From Tabrizicola piscis (GTDB lineage Bacteria > Pseudomonadota > Alphaproteobacteria > Rhodobacterales > Rhodobacteraceae): 64,000 bases of DNA. How positions within the stretch are numbered: position 1 is the first letter of the stretch; each line of letters opens with the position of its first letter. Shown one piece after another: positions 8,148 to 16,280 of this stretch. The stretch spans positions 1,160,001 through 1,224,000 of the forward strand of contig NZ_CP034328.1 of the NCBI RefSeq assembly GCF_003940805.1. The letters are read 5' to 3'. A model generated the notes under the pieces. The model did not search any database, was not told the origin of the DNA, and was given only the letters and a program-made list of their open reading frames with translations. The translations under genes and the position numbers were made by a program.

Positions 8148-8350
8148 AGCAGCCGCAGATCCCCGGCCGACTGCTTGCCGTCACGGCCCGACTGCAGTTC
8201 GTAGCCGATCTTCTGATTGTCGTTCAGTCCCTTCAGCCCGGCCCGTTCGACAGCCGAGATATGCACGAACACGTCCTTGCCGCCGTCGTCAGGGGCAATG
8301 AAGCCGTAGCCTTTGGTCGAATTGAACCACTTCACGGTGCCTGTCGGCAT
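8144..8350 (-). CDS. Cold-shock domain protein
   Basis: A 68-residue single OB-fold nucleic-acid chaperone. The RNP1 motif KGYGFIAP and RNP2 motif DVFVHISA are both present, and the protein opens with GTVKWFN as in CspA homologues. The start at 8350 has AGAGGAG 8 bases upstream; the longer open frame to 8404 is rejected. The 137-bp region before it (8351-8487) could hold a structured leader, as is common for csp genes, but no defined motif is seen. Confidence 0.95.
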   Translation of the reverse strand: MPTGTVKWFNSTKGYGFIAPDDGGKDVFVHISAVERAGLKGLNDNQKIGYELQSGRDGKQSAGDLRLL

Positions 8351-8487
8351 GCCGCTTCTCCTCTCAGAACCCCCCCGAGGCGCCATTGCCGCGGGCCGTG
8401 CCATCAGGTCTTCCAGGGCCTTCGATCAGAGAGGCGGTCAGGAATTCTGTCGTCACTTTCGCGATGATGCCAAGGATTCGCTGAAAA

Positions 8488-9027
8488 TCAAGCTACAAGG
8501 CGTGGAACCGCTCCGGCAAGCAACCGATCCGCCGAAACCGGGCCCGCGCCTTTCAGGATCAGCACAAGAAACAGCAGCAGCCAGAACGCCCGCTGGTCCA
8601 GGATCAGCGCGTCGGATGCCCGGTCGAACCACGCCCCGGTCGCCGCGCCATGGCCGATGACATCGGTCAGGCTTTGCACCACGACAAACCCCACCATCCC
8701 AAGCGCCGCCAACCGGGTGAGCAGGCCCAGCACGATCAGCACCGGCAGCGCAAATTCCGCCCATGCCCCCGCGAGAACCACCAGCCGCTGCCACAGCCCC
8801 ATCTGGCCAACGTCATACCCCGCCGCCTCGAACGCCCGCGGGAAGATCTGCGCATAGGCCCCGATTGAGGGGGAAAACACCCCCTCCAGCTTGGTCCCGG
8901 CCGAGGCCCAGAAATAGCCGAACAGGACACCTGCAAACACCAGCCGCGCCGCGGTTGGCAACAGCCAGTCACCCGCGCGATCCATCTGCCCGGTGGCTCG
9001 GTCGTAAAGGGTCAGAAGCCCGGTCAT
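8488..9027 (-). CDS. bufD: BufD, DoxX-family membrane protein of the bufferin operon
   Basis: A 179-residue membrane protein with four to five hydrophobic segments and the DoxX pattern (small-residue-rich first helix followed by a Phe-Ser-Pro loop, then a LAG-AWAEFALPVLIVLG helix). Its start overlaps the bufC stop as ATGA (9024-9027). In known bufferin clusters a DoxX protein is the fourth gene; its role may be redox or membrane support of the maturation or copper step. The naming rests on gene order together with the DoxX pattern. Confidence 0.85.
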   Translation of the reverse strand: MTGLLTLYDRATGQMDRAGDWLLPTAARLVFAGVLFGYFWASAGTKLEGVFSPSIGAYAQIFPRAFEAAGYDVGQMGLWQRLVVLAGAWAEFALPVLIVLGLLTRLAALGMVGFVVVQSLTDVIGHGAATGAWFDRASDALILDQRAFWLLLFLVLILKGAGPVSADRLLAGAVPRLVA

Positions 9028-9755
9028 TGATCTACTCCGACGATGGCGCCGCCCGCGACGAGGAGTGACAGGACGGCGGGAAGGTCCAGACCAGCCCCTG
9101 CCAGATCAAGGCATTGACCCAGAGTTTGCCCCTGAAGCAGACCTTGCACAAAGGCCCCGCCCCCGGCAGGCAACCGGTGCGGCCGGGGGTCAAACCCGGG
9201 CCGCAGGATCAGGACGTCTTCGGGTCCCGGGGTTGGCTGCGGCCCGCCTTCGGTATTGGCGACCCAGATCGACAGCACCGGCCAACGGGAGCGGACCAGC
9301 CAGACCGATGGCGCAAGTCGCAACCGCAACCCGGCGATATCGGCTGCAAGCAGACGCTGGAAATCTGCCTCGGCCAAGGGCGCGCTATCGGCGGCATGAT
9401 AGCTTTCGCGCATCGCCTGATCCAGCCGCGCAACGTCCGGCAGATAGGCCAGATGCGCCACCGGCGGAAAGCTTTCCAGCCAGCCCGGAAGTACCGCGCC
9501 ATACAGCATCAGCATCCGCGACTGGGGCGGATGGGCCCGCAGGAACAGCCCGGCCATGGCGGCAAAGAAGTCATCCCCGACCAGCTTGCGCACTGTCGGA
9601 AACGCCGCCTCCAAAGCGCGGGTCAGGGATGACGCCATGTTGTTGCGATAGACCGAAAAACGCTTCGGGGCCGGGCGGCCCTGCGGATCAACGATGCCGG
9701 CGGGAAGGGCTGCCTCTGGGTCCAGAAGCGCTTGTGCAAAGGCGGCTTGGGTCAT
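9024..9755 (-). CDS. bufC: BufC, DUF2063 partner protein of the MNIO enzyme
   Basis: A 243-residue protein of the DUF2063 (putative DNA-binding domain) family. The N-terminal part carries the family pattern RFSVYRNNM...ALEAAFPTV...LVG-DDFF...FLRAHPP, and the C-terminal part is variable. In bufferin and related clusters this protein accompanies the DUF692 enzyme and is thought to deliver the precursor peptide to it; DNA binding is only an annotation label. Its start overlaps the bufB stop as ATGA and its stop overlaps the bufD start, so B, C and D are translationally coupled. Confidence 0.9.
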   Translation of the reverse strand: MTQAAFAQALLDPEAALPAGIVDPQGRPAPKRFSVYRNNMASSLTRALEAAFPTVRKLVGDDFFAAMAGLFLRAHPPQSRMLMLYGAVLPGWLESFPPVAHLAYLPDVARLDQAMRESYHAADSAPLAEADFQRLLAADIAGLRLRLAPSVWLVRSRWPVLSIWVANTEGGPQPTPGPEDVLILRPGFDPRPHRLPAGGGAFVQGLLQGQTLGQCLDLAGAGLDLPAVLSLLVAGGAIVGVDQ

Positions 9756-10600
9756 GCCACAGGCTCCAGCATCCGCGCGGCGCGGGCGGCTTCGGCCTGC
9801 AAGACTGACCAGTCGGGCACGTCATTGTCCCATTCGATCAAGGTCGGACGGGGGCCACCCCGCGCGATCACCCGGGCGTAAAGCGCCCAGACGGGATCAA
9901 CCACCTCGGCCCCGTGGCTGTCGATCAACAGGCGGTTGCCATGGTCATCGCGGTCCTCGCTATGCCCGCCCAGATGGATTTCACCGACCAGCGTCAGCGG
10001 GAAGGCATCCAGATAGGCTTCGGGGTCATAATTCTGATTTGTCCCAGAGACATAGACGTTGTTCACATCCAACAGGAGCCCGCATCCCGTGCGCTGCGCG
10101 ATCTGGGTCAGGAACGCGACCTCATCCATCGTGGTCTCGGCAAAGGCGACATAGGTCGAGGGGTTTTCCAACAGCATCCGCCGACCCAGCACCTCTTGGA
10201 CCTCGTCAATGTGGTCGCAGACCCGGGCCAGCGTTGCAGCCGTGTAGGGCAAGGGCAGCAGGTCGTTCAGAAAGGCCCCGTCATGCGTTGACCAGGCAAG
10301 GTGTTCGGAAAAGCTCGCCGGGTTCAGCCAGCCGCAAAGGCTGCGCAGGCGGTCAAGGTGATCTTTGTCCAGCCGCCCTTCGCCGCCAATCGACAGACCA
10401 ACCCCATGGACCGAGATCGGAAAGCGTTCGGCAAGGCAGCGCAGTTGTGCCAAGGGGCGGCCACCGTCGCCCATGTAATTCTCAGCATGAATTTCCAGCC
10501 AGCCCACGGGGCCGGGGTCAGCCATGATCGACGCAAAGTGCTGTGGTTTGTAGCCGGTGCCGGGCTTTGCGGGCAGGCCGCCCCCCGTTTGGTCAAGCAT
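9752..10600 (-). CDS. bufB: BufB, DUF692/MNIO multinuclear iron oxidase
   Basis: A 282-residue enzyme of the multinuclear non-heme iron-dependent oxidase family (DUF692, TIM barrel). Candidate metal ligands appear in the family order: [40 protein letters not shown] and DSHG. Known family activity: oxidative conversion of peptide cysteines (in bufferins, to thiooxazole-type rings). The substrate here would be the BufA peptide encoded 56 bp upstream. GGGGGAT lies before the ATG at 10600. The residues do not show any defect. Confidence 0.93.
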   Translation of the reverse strand: MLDQTGGGLPAKPGTGYKPQHFASIMADPGPVGWLEIHAENYMGDGGRPLAQLRCLAERFPISVHGVGLSIGGEGRLDKDHLDRLRSLCGWLNPASFSEHLAWSTHDGAFLNDLLPLPYTAATLARVCDHIDEVQEVLGRRMLLENPSTYVAFAETTMDEVAFLTQIAQRTGCGLLLDVNNVYVSGTNQNYDPEAYLDAFPLTLVGEIHLGGHSEDRDDHGNRLLIDSHGAEVVDPVWALYARVIARGGPRPTLIEWDNDVPDWSVLQAEAARAARMLEPVA

Positions 10601-10622
10601 GAGATATCCCCCGTAAAGGTCA

Positions 10623-10647
10623 CCCCCCGGTCGGCAGGACCGGGGGG
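10623..10647 (-). promoter_or_regulatory. Intercistronic hairpin between bufA and bufB
   Basis: A perfect 10-bp stem (CCCCCCGGTC pairs with GACCGGGGGG) with a 5-nt loop fills half of the 56-bp gap. No U-run follows in the direction of transcription (TGACCTTTACGG), so it is more likely an mRNA-stabilising or attenuating hairpin than a full terminator. It would allow more precursor BufA to be made than enzyme BufB. The effect is inferred. Confidence 0.7.
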
Positions 10648-10656
10648 CGAATGTCG

Positions 10657-10959
10657 TCAGCTGGCCATGTCGCGGTCAAGCGCTTCAAGGCTGCCCATGC
10701 GGGCCATGCCGTCTTCGGCTGCGGGCAGTTCCATGGTCAGGCAGGTGCCAGCCGGAACCAGCTTCCAGGCGTTGCCCTGATAATCGACCTTCGAGGTGCC
10801 GGCGCAGGTGGTGCCTTCCCCGGCGGCGCAGTCATTCTGGCCAGCCAGTGCCACGCCAAAGCACTTTTCGTTTTCCTGTGCCGAAGCGGTGGTGGCAGCA
10901 CCTGCAAGTGCGGCCGCAAAGGCGCCGGCAATGACCAGTGTTTTCGATTGATACGACAT
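10657..10959 (-). CDS. bufA: BufA bufferin precursor (DUF2282)
   Basis: A 100-residue RiPP precursor of the bufferin-1 (DUF2282) family. A Sec signal peptide (residues 1-27, ending Ala-Ser-Ala) precedes a core with four cysteines at 33, 44, 52 and 73, spaced as in the family ([19 protein letters not shown]). In known bufferins the two central cysteines are oxidised by the MNIO enzyme and the product binds copper in the periplasm. The start at 10959 is preceded by AAGGGA 9-10 bases upstream. Copper function is inferred from the family; the peptide is intact. Confidence 0.93.
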   Translation of the reverse strand: MSYQSKTLVIAGAFAAALAGAATTASAQENEKCFGVALAGQNDCAAGEGTTCAGTSKVDYQGNAWKLVPAGTCLTMELPAAEDGMARMGSLEALDRDMAS

Positions 10960-10984
10960 CTGAATACATCCCTTGAGTTTGGTG

Positions 10985-11001
10985 GTCGCACCGTCTGCGA
11001 C
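10985..11001. promoter_or_regulatory. Inverted repeat in the bufA leader
   Basis: GTCGCA-CCGTC-TGCGAC, perfect 6-bp arms, lies 26 bp upstream of the bufA ATG. It could be an operator or a short RNA hairpin in the 5' leader. The arm sequence resembles the GTGTCGCA arms of the palindrome upstream of soxB, but no regulator is known from the window. No convincing -35/-10 pair is readable in 10960-11090. Confidence 0.35.
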
Positions 11002-11093
11002 ACCCAAAGGAGTAGGCTGGCGCTACGCTCACAGGACAGGCACGGACGCGTGAGCCACGGATTTGTGAGGCAGATTGCCGCAGGGCAGAAACA

Positions 11094-11123
11094 GCAAAGC
11101 CCCGCCGATGGGCGAGGCTTTGC
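11094..11123 (-). terminator. Intrinsic-type terminator of thrS
   Basis: A 13-bp stem with one mismatch (GCAAAGCC-x-CGCC against GGCG-x-GGCTTTGC) and a 4-nt loop starts 21 bases after the thrS stop. On the minus strand it is followed by TGTTTCTG, a short U-rich tail. It separates thrS from bufA, which is transcribed in the same direction, and so suggests bufABCD has its own promoter in 10960-11093. Confidence 0.75.
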
Positions 11124-11144
11124 CATTATTATCATGGGCTTGGG

Positions 11145-13091
11145 TCAGTTTCCTGTTGGCGGCAAAGCCTCAAACCCGAAGGTTGCAATCGCAGAATCCA
11201 GGCTGATCGTTTCAGTCCGCGTCTCACCCAGACGGCGAACTGAAACAGTCCGGGCCTCAACCTCCTGCATCCCGATGGCAAGTATTACAGGAACCTTGCC
11301 CACCGAATGTTCGCGGACCTTGTAGTTGATCTTTTCGTTGCGAACATCTGCCTCGGCCCTGACGCCAGCCTTCTTCAGCGCGGCCACGACTTCATGCACG
11401 AAGGGGTCGGCATCCGACACGATCGAGGCGACGACGACCTGCCGCGGGGCCAGCCAGAACGGCAGTTTGCCGGCGTAGTTTTCCAGAAGGATGCCGATGA
11501 AGCGTTCAAACGACCCCAGGATCGCACGGTGCATCATCACCGGATGATGCTTCGCCCCGTCCTCGCCCACATACTCCGCGCCCAGCCGAACCGGCAGGTT
11601 GAAGTCAGCCTGGAACGTGCCGCACTGCCATTCGCGGCCAATGGCATCGGTCAGTTTGAAATCGAGTTTCGGGCCGTAGAACGCCCCGTCTCCCGGGTTG
11701 ATCGTATAGGCGTAGCCCGCCTTTTCGATCGCACGGGCCAGCGCCGTTTCGGCCTTGTCCCACACCTCGTCCGAGCCGACACGCACGTCCGGGCGGGTGG
11801 AAAGCTTGATGTCGAACTTTTCAAACCCAAGGTCGCGGTAGACCGAGGAGAGAAGGCCAAGGAAATCGGCACATTCCGCCTCGATCTGGTCCTCGGTGCA
11901 GAAGATATGCGCGTCGTCCTGCGTGAAGCCACGCACCCGCATCAGCCCGTGCATGGAGCCGGAGGATTCGTAGCGGTGGCACGACCCGAATTCCGCCAGT
12001 CTGAGCGGCAGGTCGCGGTAGGATTTCAGGCCTTGGTTGTAGACCTGCACATGGCAGGGGCAGTTCATCGGCTTCAGCGCGTTGATGCGCTTTTCCTTGG
12101 CGCCCTCTTCGTCGACCTCGACGATGAACATGTTCTCGCGGTAGGCCTCCCAATGGCCGGACTTCTCCCAGAGAACCCGGTCCACCACTTGTGGCGTCTT
12201 GATCTCTTTGTAGCCCGCTGACCGCAGCCGCCCGCGCATGTAATCTTCCAGCTGGCGATAGATCGTCCAGCCGTTCGGGTGCCAGAAAACCATGCCGGGG
12301 GCTTCTTCCTGCAGATGGAACAGCTCCATTTCCCGGCCAAGCTTGCGGTGGTCGCGTTTCGCGGCCTCCTCCAGCATCGTCAGGTGGGCCTTCAGGTCGT
12401 CGCGGTTGCGGAAGGCCACGCCGTAGATGCGCTGGAGCATCGGGCGGCTGGCATCGCCCAGCCAGTAGGCCCCCGCGACATGCGTGAGCTTGAAGGCATC
12501 GGCAGGCACCTGCCCCGTGTGCTGCAGATGCGGGCCACGGCAGAGGTCCTGCCAGGACCCGTGCCAGTACATCCGCAGGTCCTCGCCCTCGGGGATGCGG
12601 TCGATCAGCTCCAGCTTGAAGGGTTCCTGGCGGCCCCGGTAGTATTCGACGGCCTTTTCGCGCGGCCAGACTTCCGTCCGCACCGGTTCGCGCGCGTTGA
12701 TGATCTGCTTCATCTTGGCTTCGATCGCGCCAAGGTCTTCGGGCGTGAAGGTCTCCTCACGGTCAAAATCGTAGAACCAGCCGTAGTCGCGGACCGGGCC
12801 GATGGTGACCTTCACGTCGGGCCAGATCTCCTGCACCGCGCGGGCCATGATGTGGGCAAGGTCGTGCCGGATCAGTTCCAGCGCCGGCGCTTCATCCTTC
12901 AGCGTGTTCAGGCTGATCTTGGCATCGGAATGGATCGGCCAGGCCAGATCCCAGTGCTGGCCATCGACCTGCGCCGAAATCGACGCCTTGGCCAGCGACG
13001 GCGCAATGCTTGCGGCCACTTCGGCCGGGGTCACGCCCGCCGGGTATTGGCGGATGTTGCCATCAGGAAATGTCAGGGAAATCTGGCTCAT
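11145..13091 (-). CDS. thrS: Threonyl-tRNA synthetase
   Basis: A 648-residue class II synthetase that charges tRNA-Thr and edits mischarged serine. Domain order: N-terminal TGS domain (1-60), editing domain with the HDLAHIMA motif (about 75-85), then the catalytic core with motif 2 around GSCHRYE and the zinc-site region MNCPCH, motif 3 GSFERFIG, and a C-terminal anticodon-binding domain. The start MSQISLTFP at 13091 gives the usual length; the open frame to 13223 would add an improbable N-terminal tail. Ends at the hairpin 11094-11123. Confidence 0.97.
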   Translation of the reverse strand: MSQISLTFPDGNIRQYPAGVTPAEVAASIAPSLAKASISAQVDGQHWDLAWPIHSDAKISLNTLKDEAPALELIRHDLAHIMARAVQEIWPDVKVTIGPVRDYGWFYDFDREETFTPEDLGAIEAKMKQIINAREPVRTEVWPREKAVEYYRGRQEPFKLELIDRIPEGEDLRMYWHGSWQDLCRGPHLQHTGQVPADAFKLTHVAGAYWLGDASRPMLQRIYGVAFRNRDDLKAHLTMLEEAAKRDHRKLGREMELFHLQEEAPGMVFWHPNGWTIYRQLEDYMRGRLRSAGYKEIKTPQVVDRVLWEKSGHWEAYRENMFIVEVDEEGAKEKRINALKPMNCPCHVQVYNQGLKSYRDLPLRLAEFGSCHRYESSGSMHGLMRVRGFTQDDAHIFCTEDQIEAECADFLGLLSSVYRDLGFEKFDIKLSTRPDVRVGSDEVWDKAETALARAIEKAGYAYTINPGDGAFYGPKLDFKLTDAIGREWQCGTFQADFNLPVRLGAEYVGEDGAKHHPVMMHRAILGSFERFIGILLENYAGKLPFWLAPRQVVVASIVSDADPFVHEVVAALKKAGVRAEADVRNEKINYKVREHSVGKVPVILAIGMQEVEARTVSVRRLGETRTETISLDSAIATFGFEALPPTGN

Positions 13092-13254
13092 GGCCGGCTC
13101 CTCGTCAGTTTGGCGCCTACGAAACGCCCGGTTGCGGGTTATGTCGCGCGCTGATGTGCCAAGGCACAGGCGGGAAGTCAAGCCATGGGCGGTTCTTCGC
13201 GCGTCGATTCGGTAGGGCCTCACCCTTGCCCGGATGGAGGCCTATATTGACGGC

Positions 13255-14052
13255 ATGACAACCTATCTCACCACGCCGCAAGGCCGCCACATCGCCTATC
13301 ACAAGACCCCCGGGCGTGAGCCCGGCGTCGTCTTTCTGGGCGGCTTTCGCTCGGACATGACCGGGTCGAAGGCCCTGCATCTGCAAGCCTGGGCAGAGGC
13401 GACCGGGCGGGCCTTCCTGCGGTTTGACTATTCGGGCCACGGCGCGTCCCGCGGGGCCTTTGTCGACGGGTGTGTCGGTGACTGGCGCGAAGATGCGGCG
13501 GCGGTGATCGAGGTGCTGACCGAAGGGCCACAAGTGCTGGTCGGGTCGTCGATGGGCGGCTGGATTGCGCTTCTGCTGGCCCGATACATGCCGGAGCGCG
13601 TTGCCGGCCTGATCGGCATCGCCGCCGCCCCGGATTTTACCGAACGCATGTGGGAAAGCGAATTTTCGCTGGCCGACCGGACGACGCTTCTGGAAGAAGG
13701 CGTCGTTCTGCGCCCGTCGGACTATTCGGACGAACCCTACCCGATAACCCGCCGCCTGATTGATGATGGGCGGCGCAATCTGGTGCTGGACCAACCCTTG
13801 CCGGTGCCCATGCCAGTGCGCCTACTGCAGGGGACGGCTGACACGGATGTGCCGCCCTCGGTGGCATTTGGCCTGTTTGATCACATCGAAAGCCCCGACC
13901 TGCGGCTGACGCTGGTCAAGGGCGCCGATCACCGCTTTTCCACGCCTGCCTGTCTGGAACTGATCACCAACAGCGTGGATGACGTGCTGCACAATTGCGA
14001 CGCGGTCGTCTCCGACGACACGGGTCTTTTGCAGAAATCGAATATCGGCTGA
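13255..14052 (+). CDS. Alpha/beta hydrolase, ABHD10-like thioesterase/esterase
   Basis: A 265-residue serine hydrolase. The oxyanion and nucleophile region is intact: FDYSGHGAS followed by the elbow GSSMGG; an acid in GTADTDVP and the histidine in GADHRF complete a triad. The pattern resembles the mitochondrial ABHD10 depalmitoylase/acyl-glucuronidase group; the substrate here is unknown. A start at 13234 is also possible (7 codons longer); 13255 is chosen because GGAGG lies upstream, though at a long spacing of 14 bases. Confidence 0.82.
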   Translation: MTTYLTTPQGRHIAYHKTPGREPGVVFLGGFRSDMTGSKALHLQAWAEATGRAFLRFDYSGHGASRGAFVDGCVGDWREDAAAVIEVLTEGPQVLVGSSMGGWIALLLARYMPERVAGLIGIAAAPDFTERMWESEFSLADRTTLLEEGVVLRPSDYSDEPYPITRRLIDDGRRNLVLDQPLPVPMPVRLLQGTADTDVPPSVAFGLFDHIESPDLRLTLVKGADHRFSTPACLELITNSVDDVLHNCDAVVSDDTGLLQKSNIG

Positions 14053-14187
14053 CCGGACACAGACCGCCCGAATCCTTTTTCATTTCCTGATATTGTTTTG
14101 AATCCATTGGCTTGTGGGCTATGGTAACGCCGTGATGTTATCGGCGTATGTTCCATTTTCCTGCAATTCAGCCCGTAGGTGCCGGGG

Positions 14188-14907
14188 ATGACCGAACCCC
14201 TTGTCCTGATCCCCGGTTTCATGGCCGATGCCCGGGTGTTCATGCCGCAGATCGCCCAGCTTGGCGCGACGCGGCAGGTGATCCTGCTGGCACCCGGCAT
14301 GGCCGACACGGTAGAGAAAGTCGCCACCGATGCAGCACCAAACCTGCCCGGCCGCTTTGCCGTCATCGGTCACGGTCTTGGTGGCAATATCGCGATCGAG
14401 CTGTTGCGCCGTCGCCCCGAAGCGATCAGCCGGATTGCCCTGATCGCGACCGATCCCCTACCCGAACCGCCCCAACTTGCCGCCGCGCAAGAGGCGCTGA
14501 TCGTCGCCGCCAAGACTGGCCACATGGCCGATTGCATCGCCCAGATGCTGCCGGAAACCGCGCTTCATGCTGCACCCTGGCGGGATGAGGTGATGGCATT
14601 GGTGCAGGATATGGCGGCCATGCTTGGCCCGGACCAGTTCACCCGGCAATTGCGTGCCATGCAGCGCCGCCCCGACCAGCAAAAGACCCTGCGCAAGGCC
14701 AATGTCCCGACGCTTATCCTTGCGGGCGAAGCGGATACCATCGTTCCCCGCCGCCGGACGGAGTTTCTGGCGGGCATGATGCCGCAGGGCTGCCTGGAGA
14801 TCATTGCCGGGGCTGGCCATCTGCCACAGCTGGAACAGCCCGAGGCCGTTACAAAGGCGCTGGAGACGTTCCTTTCGGGACGTCTGCCAACCCTGCTTCT
14901 GGCCTAA
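14188..14907 (+). CDS. Alpha/beta hydrolase-fold protein lacking the serine nucleophile
   Basis: A 239-residue alpha/beta hydrolase-fold protein. The nucleophile elbow reads GHGLGG (residues 61-66; codons ggt cac ggt ctt ggt ggc), so the usual Ser of GxSxG is Gly63. The acid (GEADTIVP) and histidine (GAGHLPQLEQP) positions are kept. Either it is a catalytically dead or altered family member, or a point change has occurred. AGGTG lies 7 bases before the ATG; a GTG at 14179 is the alternative. Upstream, an ACGCCG-N9-CGGCGT inverted repeat (14127-14147) and a weak TTGAAT-N16-TATGGT promoter (14098-14125) are visible. Confidence 0.8.
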   Translation: MTEPLVLIPGFMADARVFMPQIAQLGATRQVILLAPGMADTVEKVATDAAPNLPGRFAVIGHGLGGNIAIELLRRRPEAISRIALIATDPLPEPPQLAAAQEALIVAAKTGHMADCIAQMLPETALHAAPWRDEVMALVQDMAAMLGPDQFTRQLRAMQRRPDQQKTLRKANVPTLILAGEADTIVPRRRTEFLAGMMPQGCLEIIAGAGHLPQLEQPEAVTKALETFLSGRLPTLLLA

Positions 14908-14910
14908 GGG

Positions 14911-16182
14911 CTACTGCCCGGCGGCCAGCGAAATCTTCGCCTTGCGGCCGGTGCCTGACGCCTTGTCGATGAAGTTCAGCACCAGCGGACGGATGTTCAA
15001 CCGCCAGCTTTTCCCGGCAAAGATGCCGTAATGGCCGGCGCCCGGTTCCAGATGCTGGGCCTTCTTGTCATCCGACAGCCCGGTCAACAGGTTCAGCGCC
15101 GCAACACATTGCCCGGGGGCCGAGATGTCGTCATTCGCGCCCTCGACCGTCATGACCGACACTTTGTTGATCGCGCCCATGTCGACCTGACGGCCCGCCA
15201 CGACGAAGGAATTCGTCGCAATCTCACGGTTCTTGAAGATCCGCTCCACCGTCGACAGGTAGAATTCCGCCGTCATGTCCATCACGGCAAGGTATTCGTC
15301 GTAGAACCGGTTGTGGGCATCGTGATCCGACGCTTCCCCGCGCGAGACGCGGAAGACCTGTTCGGAAAACGCCTTGCCATGGCGTTCGGCGTTCATGGTG
15401 ATAAAGCTTTGCAGCTGCAAAAGCCCCGGATAGACCAGCCGCCCCGCGCCCTTGTGCTTGAAGCCGACGCGCTGGATGGCAAGGTGTTCAAGCTGGCCCA
15501 TGGTGACGCGGCGGCCAAAATCGGTCACCTCAGTCGCGGCGGCATCGGGATCGACCGGCCCGCCGATCAGCACAAGGCTGCGGGGCTGCGCGTCCGGGTC
15601 TTCGGCGGCCAGATAGGCCGTGGCCGCCAGTGCCAGCGGCACCGGCTGGCAGACGGCGATGACATGAATGTCGGGTCCCAGCGCCTTCATGAATTCGGCG
15701 AGGTAGAGCGTGTAATCCTCAACATCGAACTTGCCGGAGCTGACCGGAATGTCGCGGGCATTGTGCCAGTCGGTGACATAGACGTCAGCATCGGGCAGCA
15801 GGCTGGCGACCGTCGACCGCAGCAGCGTGGCGTAGTGGCCCGACATCGGTGCCACCAGCAGCACCTTGCGCGCCATCGGTGCCCGGCGGCGGACGTAGAA
15901 CTGCACCAGATCACCGAAGGGTTTTTCGACGACCTTGGTCACATCCACCAGATGGTCCTGCCCGTCCGGCCCGACGATCGACCGGATGCCCCAGTCGGGT
16001 TTGGCGATCATGCGGCTGAACGTACGTTCGGTCACTTCGCCCCAGGCGGCCATCATCGGCAGCATCGGGTTCATCGAAAGGGCAAAGGCCGGGTAAGACG
16101 CCATGGCCCGCGCAGTTGCACCCAACCACTCATTCGTGTTGCGCGCACTTTCCATCAGGTCATAGGTGAACATATACTTCAT
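14911..16182 (-). CDS. phaZ: Intracellular polyhydroxyalkanoate depolymerase
   Basis: A 423-residue depolymerase that releases hydroxyacids from native intracellular PHA granules. The family's catalytic cysteine lies in the segment VCQPVP (Cys178), characteristic of intracellular PhaZ enzymes, instead of a serine lipase box. An acid and a C-terminal histidine (EPGAGHYG) follow. AAGGAGA lies 4 bases before the ATG at 16182. It is divergent from phaC across 98 bp, so synthesis and degradation genes share a regulatory region. Confidence 0.95.
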   Translation of the reverse strand: MKYMFTYDLMESARNTNEWLGATARAMASYPAFALSMNPMLPMMAAWGEVTERTFSRMIAKPDWGIRSIVGPDGQDHLVDVTKVVEKPFGDLVQFYVRRRAPMARKVLLVAPMSGHYATLLRSTVASLLPDADVYVTDWHNARDIPVSSGKFDVEDYTLYLAEFMKALGPDIHVIAVCQPVPLALAATAYLAAEDPDAQPRSLVLIGGPVDPDAAATEVTDFGRRVTMGQLEHLAIQRVGFKHKGAGRLVYPGLLQLQSFITMNAERHGKAFSEQVFRVSRGEASDHDAHNRFYDEYLAVMDMTAEFYLSTVERIFKNREIATNSFVVAGRQVDMGAINKVSVMTVEGANDDISAPGQCVAALNLLTGLSDDKKAQHLEPGAGHYGIFAGKSWRLNIRPLVLNFIDKASGTGRKAKISLAAGQ

Positions 16183-16242
16183 CGCATCTCCTTGCCCGCG
16201 GGGGGGCCGATGTGGCAAGGCCGACCAGGGCGTGGCGACGCA

Positions 16243-16250
16243 ATGCTGCA
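16243..16250. promoter_or_regulatory. Candidate PhaR half-site between phaZ and phaC
   Basis: ATGCTGCA followed by CAGC matches the left arm of the 17-bp palindrome in front of phaP (18162-18178). It lies 30 bp upstream of the phaC ATG. PhaR of related bacteria is known to bind TGC-rich DNA; binding here is inferred and the second arm is poor. Confidence 0.35.
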
Positions 16251-16280
16251 CAGCGGCGACGATAGGGGGGAAACGTTAGC

